Origin: an uncultured Oscillospiraceae bacterium
GTDB lineage: Bacteria > Bacillota > Clostridia > Oscillospirales > Acutalibacteraceae
Reading direction: 5' to 3'
Assembly (NCBI GenBank): GCA_900556765.1
Contig: USQH01000053.1
Span: 1 to 9,130, forward strand
DNA length: 9,130 nt
The notes beneath the pieces were generated by a model, which did not search any database, was not told the DNA's origin, and worked only from the letters and a program-made list of their open reading frames with translations. The translations under genes were made by a program, and so were the position numbers. Position 1 is the stretch's first letter. Each line of letters begins with the position of its first letter. Below, in pieces: positions 1 through 5,446 of this stretch.

Positions 1-46
1 CCTGACCCTATAACCTGATTCGGATAATGCCGACGGAGGTAAGCAA
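1..46 (+). promoter_or_regulatory. TPP (thiamine pyrophosphate) riboswitch, 3' portion only
   Basis: The window opens inside a THI-box aptamer. The segment ACCTGATTCGGATAATGCCG (13-32) matches the conserved 3' half of TPP aptamers (ACCTGAT-CTGG-ATAATGCCAG). The following CGGAGGTAA would be the 3' strand of helix P1. The 5' half lies left of position 1. It sits directly ahead of a terminator and thiT, which is the classic location: when TPP is abundant, transcription stops before the thiamine transporter. The identification is secure by sequence and context, but helix P1 cannot be checked because the 5' half is missing. Confidence 0.9.
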
Positions 47-67
47 TTTCTTAACCAAAGCCTTTTG

Positions 68-98
68 CCGCATTACCTGTGTAATGCGGTATTTTTAT
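68..98 (+). terminator. Riboswitch-controlled intrinsic terminator upstream of thiT
   Basis: A perfect 9-bp stem, CCGCATTAC (68-76) and GTAATGCGG (81-89), closes a CTGT loop and is followed by a T-rich tract (90-98). Two aptamer segments are complementary to its left arm: AGGTAA (37-42, putative P1 3' strand) with TTACCT (73-78), and TAATGC (25-30) with GCATTA (70-75). Either pairing could serve as antiterminator when TPP is absent, which predicts an OFF switch. Confidence 0.9.
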
Positions 99-105
99 TT
101 TGCTT

Positions 106-119
106 ATTTTGATCAAAAT
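106..119. repeat. 14-bp perfect AT-rich palindrome
   Basis: ATTTTGATCAAAAT is self-complementary and lies between the thiT leader terminator and the thiT ribosome binding site. It could be a weak operator or RNA hairpin, or simply chance in an AT-rich leader. No function is assigned. Confidence 0.3.
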
Positions 120-157
120 GCGTTCTTAAAATTATTTTTTTAGGAGGCATTTTACAA

Positions 158-757
158 ATGCAAAACGAAAAAAAGAAAAGCCAAGTCCGCCGCCTGACCA
201 TCAGCGCGGTCATGATCGCTCTCGCGTCTGTACTCAGCCTTATCAAGGTATACGAGCTTCCACTGGGCGGCAGTATCACCCTCATGTCAATGGTGCCTAT
301 CATACTGCTGTCGGTAATGTTCGGCGTCAAATGGGGAATGTTTTCTGCCTTTGTTTACTCGGTGATACAGTTTATTTTCGGTGCGGTCATCGACGGTCTT
401 TTCGCATGGGGACTTAATTGGTACTCACTGATCGGCTGCATCGCTCTTGACTACCTGATCGCTTTTTCGGTACTCGGCCTGGCCGGTCTCTGGCGCAAGC
501 ACGGCACGGTCGGAATCGTTGCCGGAACTGCCTTCGCGATGCTGCTGAGATTTCTTTCTCACTTTACATCCGGCGTTGTTCTGTTCGCTAACATGGACGA
601 GTTCGTTGCGTTCGGCGCTTCATGGATCGGCCATCCGTATCTGTACTCATTGGCATACAACGGTTCGTATATGCTGCCGGAACTGATAATTACCTGCATT
701 GCGGCGGCGATCATATTCAACCTGCCGCAGGTTAAAAAGCTGATAGCCAAGGTTTAA
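158..757 (+). CDS. thiT: ThiT, thiamine-specific S component of an ECF transporter
   Basis: A 199-residue, very hydrophobic protein with about six membrane helices, the usual size for ThiT (YuaJ). It binds thiamine in the cytoplasmic membrane and docks on the shared EcfT/EcfA/EcfA' module, which is not encoded here. The first helix (about 12-30) carries an AxxxA pattern (A17, A21) of the kind S components use to contact EcfT. Family-typical segments are RFLSHFTSG (131-139) and YNGSYMLPE (167-175), regions that line the thiamine pocket in known ThiT. The ATG at 158 follows AGGAGG (142-147) with 10 bases between. The TPP riboswitch and terminator directly upstream agree with a thiamine uptake role and imply repression by TPP. 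It is transcribed alone and ends before a strong terminator at 947-986. Function assignment is firm. Confidence 0.95.
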   Translation: MQNEKKKSQVRRLTISAVMIALASVLSLIKVYELPLGGSITLMSMVPIILLSVMFGVKWGMFSAFVYSVIQFIFGAVIDGLFAWGLNWYSLIGCIALDYLIAFSVLGLAGLWRKHGTVGIVAGTAFAMLLRFLSHFTSGVVLFANMDEFVAFGASWIGHPYLYSLAYNGSYMLPELIITCIAAAIIFNLPQVKKLIAKV

Positions 758-799
758 CTGCGCCACCGACAACGGCGCAAACGCGCTGTTTAACGGCAC

Positions 800-850
800 A
801 AAGCATGTTGCAAGCGGCATAAAGCATGTTGCAAGCGGCATAAAGCACGG
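800..850. repeat. 21-bp tandem repeat, about 2.4 copies
   Basis: The unit AAAGCATGTTGCAAGCGGCA plus T occurs at 800-820 and again, identical, at 821-841. A partial third copy (AAAGCACGG) follows at 842-850, and a degenerate half-unit (AACGGCAC) precedes it. It lies in the untranslated tail after thiT. No reading frame of interest covers it on the plus strand. Confidence 0.9.
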
Positions 851-885
851 TAAGCGAACGGCACACAGTCACACGCATACCGGCC

Positions 886-935
886 AATTGCACAAGCGCA
901 AGCACACGGTCAAATTGTGCAAGCGCAAGCACACG
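886..935. repeat. Pair of 23-bp direct repeats with an internal 8-bp inverted repeat
   Basis: Copies at 886-908 and 913-935 share AATTG, two differing bases, then CAAGCGCAAGCACACG. The differing bases turn TTGCACAA (888-895) into TTGTGCAA (915-922), which are reverse complements, so the pair could also fold as a stem with a 19-base loop. The whole stretch 758-946 after thiT is non-coding and dominated by GCAAGCG- and GCACAC-like words. Confidence 0.8.
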
Positions 936-946
936 CACACAAAGTT

Positions 947-986
947 AAACGGCGTCTTACGAGCAATCGTAAGACGCCGTTTTTTG
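947..986 (+). terminator. Strong, possibly bidirectional terminator between convergent thiT and the oadB operon
   Basis: A 16-bp perfect stem (947-962 with 967-982) around a GCAA loop contains the core ACGGCGTCTTACGA. On the plus strand it ends in a T run (980-985), ideal for stopping thiT transcription. On the minus strand it comes 16 bases after the stop of the small OadG-like gene, with a poorer tract (TTTAACTTT), so it may end that operon too. Confidence 0.93.
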
Positions 987-998
987 TCGTTTTATGTT

Positions 999-1151
999 TT
1001 ACTTCTTTTTGTTTTTGCTGTCGTCCTTGGACGGCAGAGCGTTGAGCACCGCCGTAATAACGATCAGCACGCCGATAACGATCATTATACCGAGCATACC
1101 AATGCCCATATAGTACAAATTATCAATAAAAGCCTGCGGATTAAAATTCAT
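999..1151 (-). CDS. OadG-related small membrane subunit (50 residues)
   Basis: A short gene encoding MNFNPQAFIDNLYYMGIGML followed by a strongly hydrophobic stretch, one membrane helix (about residues 13-37), and a charged Lys-rich tail ending SKDDSKNKKK. ATG at 1151 is preceded by AAGGAG with 8 bases between, and it starts 12 bases after the oadB stop, so it is co-transcribed and translated as a real gene. Shape and position fit the small OadG-like (gamma) proteins that accompany beta subunits of Na+-translocating decarboxylases. It is about half the length of classical OadG and lacks the long Pro/Ala-rich soluble tail. By family analogy it would stabilise or assemble the beta subunit in the membrane; no residue seen proves this. 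Confidence 0.8.
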   Translation of the reverse strand: MNFNPQAFIDNLYYMGIGMLGIMIVIGVLIVITAVLNALPSKDDSKNKKK

Positions 1152-1163
1152 TATGACAGCTCC

Positions 1164-2282
1164 TTACATAAAGAAATTAAGTATCAGTCCGCCGGCGATG
1201 ACCGACGCGATCTGACCCGATACATTGACGCCAATGGAATGCATGAGCAGGAAGTTTTGCGGATCCTCGGCAAGCCCCATTTTATGAACGATACGTCCGG
1301 ACATCGGGAACGCCGAAATGCCCGCGGCGCCGATCATCGGATTGACCTTTTTCTTCAGGAACAGGTTGAGCAGCTTTGCGAACAGGACGCCGCCGACAGT
1401 ATCAAATATGAACGCAATCAGTCCCAGTCCGAGAATAAGCAGCGTATCCCAGCGCAGAAAATTGGACGCTTCCATCTGAGACGCGATGGTAATACCGAGG
1501 AAAATGGTAACCAGATTTGCAAGCACCTTCTGCGCCGTTTCCGACAGCGAATCAAGTACGCCGCACTCGCGTATCAGATTGCCGAACATCAAAAATCCGA
1601 CCAGCGAGACGCTTGACGGTGCAACCAGTCCGGCTACCACAGTTATAATGATCGGGAACAGAATACGGGTGGATTTTTTAACATTTTTCTGCTCGTACGG
1701 CATACGGATAAGCCGTTCCTTTTTGGTGGTCAGCAGCTTGATGACCGGCGGCTGGATGATGGGCACGAGCGCCATGTATGAGTAGGCAGAGACCATTATT
1801 GCGCCGAGATAGTTTGAGCCGAGCTTTTGCGCTACCACTATGGAGGTCGGGCCGTCGGCAGCGCCGATTATTGCGATAGACGCGGCGTCCTTTAGGTCAA
1901 AGAACATTGACGCAACGCACAGCGTAAAGAATATGCCGAACTGAGCTGCCGCGCCGAATATCATCAGTTTCGGATTTGACAGCAGCGGGCCGAAGTCGAT
2001 CATTGCGCCGATTCCGATGAACAGAATGAGCGGAAACAGCTCGTTTGCAATTCCGGCGTCAAACAGAGTGCTGAGAGGGCCCTCTTCAAGCACGCCGTTT
2101 ATCGTGCGGCTGATGGCTCCCGACATGGGGAGGTTGACCAGTATGGCTCCGAAACCGATCGGCAACAGCAGCGTCGGTTCCATGTCCTTTTTGATGGCAA
2201 GCCAAATCAGGATGCCGCCGATCGCCCACATGACAAGCTGCTGCCAGCTCAGATTCAGCAGGTTTTGATACAGAATTTCCAG
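1164..2282 (-). CDS. oadB: Na+-translocating decarboxylase beta subunit (OadB/GcdB/MmdB family)
   Basis: Integral membrane protein of 372 residues, the usual family length, when read from a CTG codon at 2282. In characterised enzymes the beta subunit couples decarboxylation of carboxybiotin to outward pumping of Na+. Family landmarks are LLLPIGFGAILVNLP (residues 38-52), the GAADGPTS motif (140-147) whose Asp143 corresponds to the conserved membrane aspartate implicated in Na+ translocation, and the C-terminal NPMIGAAGISAFPM (314-327). The first ATG (2231) would delete the first 17 residues (EILYQNLLNLSWQQLV after the start), which resemble normal OadB N-termini. AGGAGG at 2289-2294 sits 6 bases before the CTG but 57 bases before the ATG, so CTG is preferred. 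The alpha carboxyltransferase and biotin carrier are absent, so the substrate (oxaloacetate, glutaconyl-CoA or methylmalonyl-CoA) cannot be told. A riboswitch-terminator leader lies upstream. Confidence 0.93.
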   Translation of the reverse strand: MEILYQNLLNLSWQQLVMWAIGGILIWLAIKKDMEPTLLLPIGFGAILVNLPMSGAISRTINGVLEEGPLSTLFDAGIANELFPLILFIGIGAMIDFGPLLSNPKLMIFGAAAQFGIFFTLCVASMFFDLKDAASIAIIGAADGPTSIVVAQKLGSNYLGAIMVSAYSYMALVPIIQPPVIKLLTTKKERLIRMPYEQKNVKKSTRILFPIIITVVAGLVAPSSVSLVGFLMFGNLIRECGVLDSLSETAQKVLANLVTIFLGITIASQMEASNFLRWDTLLILGLGLIAFIFDTVGGVLFAKLLNLFLKKKVNPMIGAAGISAFPMSGRIVHKMGLAEDPQNFLLMHSIGVNVSGQIASVIAGGLILNFFM

Positions 2283-2288
2283 TAGTAT

Positions 2289-2294
2289 CCTCCT
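2289..2294 (-). promoter_or_regulatory. Ribosome binding site that fixes the CTG start of oadB
   Basis: A perfect AGGAGG on the minus strand, followed by ATACTA and then CTG GAA ATT. The six-base spacing is near ideal for the CTG at 2280-2282, and no ATG, GTG or TTG lies in frame within a sensible distance. Confidence 0.8.
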
Positions 2295-2302
2295 TTTAAT
2301 TT

Positions 2303-2373
2303 AAAAAAACAAAAAACTCCTATTGCGCTTTTCTCCATGGATAAAACACCATGAAGAAAGGTGCAATAAGAGT
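2303..2373 (-). terminator. Riboswitch expression platform: long terminator hairpin before oadB
   Basis: On the minus strand an 11-bp stem forms between ACTCTTATTGC (2373-2363) and GCAATAGGAGT (2326-2316), with one G-U pair. A second 11-bp stem stacks inside it, TTTCTTCATGG (2359-2349) with CCATGGAGAAA (2340-2330), also with one G-U pair, closing an 8-base loop. A U tract interrupted by one G follows (2316-2303). The left arm contains the whole 3' strand of aptamer helix P1 (2372-2367), so P1 and the terminator are mutually exclusive. Confidence 0.9.
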
Positions 2374-2461
2374 CTTGCTCATTTAAGGCAACGGCGGGCT
2401 TTGATAAAAAAAGCCGTACTGACGCCGTGTGCCGCGGTCTCCCGCCGGCTACTCCCTCTTA
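2367..2461 (-). promoter_or_regulatory. yybP-ykoY-type (Mn2+) riboswitch aptamer upstream of oadB
   Basis: Read on the minus strand, the leader has helix P1, UAAGAG (2461-2456) with CUCUUA (2372-2367). Inside it are the two halves of the conserved yybP-ykoY junction loop: GGGAGUAGC (2456-2448) and GCAAGACUC (2378-2370). A 7-bp GC-rich helix follows, CGGCGGG (2447-2441) with CCCGCCG (2398-2392). It encloses CGUCAGUACGG (2424-2414), similar to the conserved GUCA...UAC loop of this class. Known members bind Mn2+ and mostly switch on Mn2+ exporters and TerC-like proteins. The match was made by eye from remembered consensus features. A different cation-sensing class, such as the Na+-sensing DUF1646 RNA, would suit the downstream Na+ pump and cannot be excluded without a covariance-model search. 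Confidence 0.72.
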
Positions 2462-2489
2462 AAGGGCTATTCGTTTTTTGTTAATTACT

Positions 2490-2519
2490 ATTATACACTG
2501 CGAACAGTCAAAAGCGCAA
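2490..2519 (-). promoter_or_regulatory. Promoter of the riboswitch-oadB transcript
   Basis: A perfect -10 TATAAT lies at 2495-2490 (minus strand). The best -35 at usable spacing is TTGCGC at 2519-2514, 18 bases upstream. Transcription would begin about 2483, roughly 20 bases before riboswitch helix P1, the expected arrangement. Confidence 0.65.
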
Positions 2520-2556
2520 GCTGTTTTTTCGGGTTTGGGCCGCCTTTTCGCATATT

Positions 2557-4614
2557 TTACCCCTGATCGCCGCTGCGTGATTTAATTCCCACCGTATTTT
2601 TGAAAACGAAGCGGTAGTAATCGTTGTTTAGTATGGATGTGGAGACTGCCATTTTATTGGTGACTACCTGGCGCATGGCGTCGACATAGCCGTCGGCGAC
2701 CTTTGACTCATCGACAAGATAGGTTACATTGCCGGTGGTAGCGTCGTACATGACCTGATTGGTTATAAAGCTCTTGTTTGCCAAAACAGCGATATGATTG
2801 CCTGTGGAAAGCACATCGGTACCGACTATCAGGCGTGAGTCGTACTCCATGCCAAAGAGGTTGAGCAGTGTCGGCAGAATGTCGATGTTGCAGCAGGGTG
2901 TGTCGATCTGTACCGGCTCCATTCCCGCGTTGTAGCAGATGAAGCAGCTCTTGTACTTGCCGAAGGTAGTGTCAATCTCCTGTCCGGCCAGCTCGTTGTA
3001 CTCATTTTCGGTCAGGCCGTAGGGATAGTGGTCGGCAGCAAGCACAATAACGGTGTTGTTCAGCTTGCCGGCATCGGTCAGCCGCTGCATAAGGTACTCC
3101 AGCGCATACTCAAGCTCAAGGTTGCAGGAGATGTATGCCTTTACCGAAGTGGAATAGTTCAGGTTGTCAACCGCGCTCTTGTTACGGCGGCACATCGGGT
3201 TGGAATCGAAATCGTAACGGTAGTGGCCGCTGAAAGTCATATAATATGCAAGGAACTGATCCTTGTTGATATAGTCGTCAATCGACTGCTGCATCATTTC
3301 AAGGTCGGACGCCGGCCACGAAGTGGTAAATTTCATGCCGTTGCCCATGGTCTTGAATGTGGAGTAGCCCATATTCGGGTGCGAAGTATTGCGGCTGTAA
3401 TATGAAGCCTTGTAATTATGATAAGCAAAGGTGTCGACGCCGATGCCGGTAAACATATTACCGAGGCAGAACGGCACATAATTGTCAGACGAGAACTTGA
3501 AGCTGCCGTCGGTCTTTTGACGGCTCAAATCGGGGAACAGTCCCATACACAGCGCGTATTCACCGTTGGTGGTGGTGTTGGGGAACGAATTGTAATAGTT
3601 GTTGAAAACGAAGCCGCCGGTATACATTTTATAAAGGGTAGGCGTGATTTTCTCGTCAATGAAGTAGGGCGAGAAAGACTCTGCGCACAGAACGATCAGG
3701 TTCTTGTCCTTGAAGTAACCGGTATATTCGTTTTTATTGGTTCCCGACTGAGCGGCAAAATAGTTGTTAAGCTGCTGAATATCGGAATCGGAAGTAAAAC
3801 CGTTAAGCTCGGCGGGATTGATGCCGTTTATAACATTGGGCGAAGTATCGATGGTCGGAGCAGTCGGCTGGCTGCTATTTATATAATCGTCTATGTCGAC
3901 TGAATCAATATTTGAGCCGCTGCCGCCTCCGCCGAAAAGCATATTTTTCAGCTCCAACCGAGAGGTAGTGATGAGTCCCAAATTTTTAGCGCTGATGTCG
4001 GTGTCCGCATCGGTGCTGTGGTATACGTTTGCGACCGAAGCGGGGCCGGTGCCGCCGACATACAGCAGACCGAGGCACATTGTATGCGCGAGCACAAGCG
4101 CTATCAGCGAAGATACCTTAAACCTGCGAGAGGTGTGGCGAACAGACACGGTACGGCTGTGACGAAGCAGCCAAAATATAACGAGCGGTACGAGGAACAG
4201 CAGCTCCATGGGCATATTGACCCATATGGCGTGAAGTACCTCGGAGTAGAAATTCGTTATAGCGTCGCCGCCCATTTTGAACGAAGTCAATGAAAGCAGC
4301 GAACCGAAAACGTATTGATAAATAAGCTGGGTAGAATAATAAACAAACAGCAGAATCAACATGATCCACGAAATAATAATGTTCACTTTTCTGCCGAATA
4401 AATTGCACAGCATAACAACGAGAAGCGCGCCCGGTACGGAAAACAGCAACGGAAAAACGATCTTCCATGTTACAGAACCGAAAACATGCAACTGCATAAT
4501 AAATTCATAGTAAAAAATAGTTGCAACATAAAACAAAACAGAATATCTGCGTCTGGACAACTCAACAGACGACAGGAAAATCTGTTTTTTGGCTTTTTTC
4601 AAAAAATCCGACAT
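2557..4614 (-). CDS. LtaS-like membrane sulfatase / phosphoglycerol transferase family protein
   Basis: 685 residues from the ATG at 4614. About five membrane helices occupy residues 24-187 (near 24-42, 47-70, 77-100, 134-150, 168-187). A low-complexity outside linker rich in Gly, Ser, Asp and Thr (226-262) follows, then an extracellular alkaline-phosphatase-fold sulfatase domain (about 303-620). LtaS-type active-site features are visible: Glu312 in VLCAESFS, the nucleophile-region NTTTNGEY with probable Thr348, SGHY with His464, and AADHYPYG with Asp528-His529. Relatives move glycerol-phosphate from phosphatidylglycerol onto lipoteichoic acid or similar envelope glycopolymers; the exact acceptor here is unknown. 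An in-frame upstream extension to 4752 exists but crosses the likely promoter, and the ATG at 4614 has a GAGAG-type binding site about 7 bases before it, so the short form is chosen. It appears monocistronic, with no clear terminator in the 37 bases before the oadB promoter. Confidence 0.9.
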   Translation of the reverse strand: MSDFLKKAKKQIFLSSVELSRRRYSVLFYVATIFYYEFIMQLHVFGSVTWKIVFPLLFSVPGALLVVMLCNLFGRKVNIIISWIMLILLFVYYSTQLIYQYVFGSLLSLTSFKMGGDAITNFYSEVLHAIWVNMPMELLFLVPLVIFWLLRHSRTVSVRHTSRRFKVSSLIALVLAHTMCLGLLYVGGTGPASVANVYHSTDADTDISAKNLGLITTSRLELKNMLFGGGGSGSNIDSVDIDDYINSSQPTAPTIDTSPNVINGINPAELNGFTSDSDIQQLNNYFAAQSGTNKNEYTGYFKDKNLIVLCAESFSPYFIDEKITPTLYKMYTGGFVFNNYYNSFPNTTTNGEYALCMGLFPDLSRQKTDGSFKFSSDNYVPFCLGNMFTGIGVDTFAYHNYKASYYSRNTSHPNMGYSTFKTMGNGMKFTTSWPASDLEMMQQSIDDYINKDQFLAYYMTFSGHYRYDFDSNPMCRRNKSAVDNLNYSTSVKAYISCNLELEYALEYLMQRLTDAGKLNNTVIVLAADHYPYGLTENEYNELAGQEIDTTFGKYKSCFICYNAGMEPVQIDTPCCNIDILPTLLNLFGMEYDSRLIVGTDVLSTGNHIAVLANKSFITNQVMYDATTGNVTYLVDESKVADGYVDAMRQVVTNKMAVSTSILNNDYYRFVFKNTVGIKSRSGDQG

Positions 4615-4669
4615 ATATGCTCTCTCTTTCGCTAATATATTCTCAGATATTATTTGCCTTCTACACAAA

Positions 4670-4697
4670 TCTATATTATACAATAATATATTGTCAA
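4670..4697 (-). promoter_or_regulatory. Probable promoter of the LtaS-like gene
   Basis: On the minus strand a perfect -35 TTGACA (4697-4692) is followed 16 bases later by TATAGA (4675-4670). A perfect TATAAT also occurs at 4680-4675 but only 11 bases after TTGACA; with it, a poorer -35 (TTTATT, 4703-4698) would be needed. Either way transcription would start near 4663-4668, about 50 bases before the ATG at 4614. The exact -10 is uncertain. Confidence 0.5.
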
Positions 4698-4728
4698 AAT
4701 AAAGAATGAAAAATTCACAATTTATACA

Positions 4729-4757
4729 TTGAAACTGCACGATTAAATGCATATAAT
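4729..4757 (+). promoter_or_regulatory. Promoter of the marR-ABC operon
   Basis: TTGAAA (4729-4734), a 17-base spacer, then perfect TATAAT (4752-4757). This is a near-consensus vegetative promoter. The start site would be about 4764, leaving a leader of about 127 bases before marR, with the operator-like palindromes at its very beginning. Confidence 0.8.
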
Positions 4758-4765
4758 TACTAATG

Positions 4766-4792
4766 TTAGTTTTCTAACAATTAGTATTCTAA
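4766..4792. promoter_or_regulatory. Two tandem operator-like palindromes, probable MarR sites
   Basis: TTAGTTTTCTAA (4766-4777) and TTAGTATTCTAA (4781-4792) are both TTAG-N4-CTAA, 15 bases apart, each followed by CAATT. They begin right after the predicted start site of the marR promoter, where a bound dimer would block initiation or elongation. AT-rich TTAG...CTAA dyads are typical of MarR-family operators, and the next gene is a MarR protein, so autoregulation is the simple reading. The leftward sulfatase promoter is about 70 bases away and less obviously affected. Confidence 0.7.
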
Positions 4793-4890
4793 CAATTTAA
4801 GTTGTTTTTCTGCTTTCTCATTATGAATTACGCAAATACTGCCGCATATCGCCGCAGCATTTGTCGATTTACGGAGGTGAAACGCAAAAA

Positions 4891-5352
4891 ATGGATACAA
4901 AAAGAGATGAAAACAATCGAAAAATAGGTTATCAGGTGCGCTCGCTTGAACGGGCGATCCATCGCCGCCACTGCCAGTCGTCGACCAAAAGCTACGTCGA
5001 CCGCGTTACCGGCACCCGCGGATGGGTCATAGGCTATTTATATGATAACCGAGACAAAGATATTTTTCAGCGCGATATTGAGAAAACATTTGGCATACGC
5101 CGTTCGTCGGTCACCAGTTTGCTCCAGCTTCTGGAACAAAACGGGCTGATTATCCGTACCCCGGTCAAGCAGGACGCCCGACTGAAAAAAATCACGCTGA
5201 CCGACGAGGCTCTGCGGCTGCACGACATGATATCGCAGGATATCGACGATATCGAGGAAAAGATGGTGCAGGGACTGAGCGACGAGGAAATAACCGCGTT
5301 CATCTCGACCATAGAAAAACTGAAAAAAAATCTCGAACCAAATCAAAAATAA
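4891..5352 (+). CDS. MarR-family transcriptional regulator
   Basis: 153 residues, standard MarR size. A helical dimerisation region at each end flanks a winged helix-turn-helix: IFQRDIEKTFGI (58-69), the recognition helix RRSSVTSLLQLLEQNG (70-85), and a wing with the family-typical DARLKKITLT (95-104). The ATG at 4891 is chosen over an in-frame TTG at 4861 because GGAGGTGA (4873-4880) precedes it by 10 bases. It is the first gene of an operon with two ABC exporter halves, the common layout in which a MarR dimer represses its own operon and is released by a small toxic or phenolic ligand. Two TTAG-N4-CTAA dyads near the operon promoter are its likely sites. The ligand cannot be predicted from sequence. 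Confidence 0.92.
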   Translation: MDTKRDENNRKIGYQVRSLERAIHRRHCQSSTKSYVDRVTGTRGWVIGYLYDNRDKDIFQRDIEKTFGIRRSSVTSLLQLLEQNGLIIRTPVKQDARLKKITLTDEALRLHDMISQDIDDIEEKMVQGLSDEEITAFISTIEKLKKNLEPNQK

Positions 5353-5380
5353 AAAAGATTTTTTAACAGAATAAGCAAAT

Positions 5381-5415
5381 TCACGGTTGCATAATTTTGT
5401 GCAATGTGAGATAAT
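5381..5415 (+). promoter_or_regulatory. Inverted repeat and weak promoter-like elements between marR and the first ABC gene
   Basis: The 94-base gap after marR contains an interrupted dyad: TCAC (5381-5384) and TTGCA (5387-5391) pair with TGCAA (5400-5404) and GTGA (5406-5409). Overlapping it are TTGCAT (5387-5392) and GATAAT (5410-5415), separated by 17 bases, a possible weak internal promoter. There is no clear terminator in the gap, so read-through from marR is expected. Confidence 0.35.
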
Positions 5416-5446
5416 CGTTTTCATTGTGAAAGGTTGGTATATAAAT

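Noticed and set aside
800..935. Possible CRISPR array in the repeats after thiT
   Set aside because: Repeats are tandem or just 4 bases apart, of two unrelated kinds, with no regular unique spacers and no cas genes.
888..1616. 242-codon plus-strand open frame, rich in His, Lys and Arg
   Set aside because: It runs through the thiT-side repeats, the terminator hairpin, the small OadG-like gene and the antisense of oadB. Composition is biased, there is no ribosome binding site, and the genes on the other strand are clearly real.
3418..3903. 161-codon plus-strand open frame
   Set aside because: It lies wholly antisense to the sulfatase domain of the LtaS-like gene; no binding site and no recognisable family.
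4675..4697. TTGACA-N11-TATAAT as a promoter, with a similar TTGACT-N10-TATAAT at 2490-2511
   Set aside because: Spacers of 10-11 bases are too short for sigma-A promoters. Other -35/-10 combinations with 16-18 base spacing exist at both places, so the close pairing is probably coincidental.
4615..4752. N-terminal 46-residue extension of the LtaS-like protein
   Set aside because: The extension overlaps the likely promoter, is AT-rich and unlike a protein N-terminus, and has no binding site; the ATG at 4614 is better supported.
5347..5366. A6-GA-T6 as a terminator after marR
   Set aside because: It is a pure A/T dyad with a 2-base loop and no GC stem; it would not form an effective terminator, and the downstream ABC genes most likely share the marR transcript.
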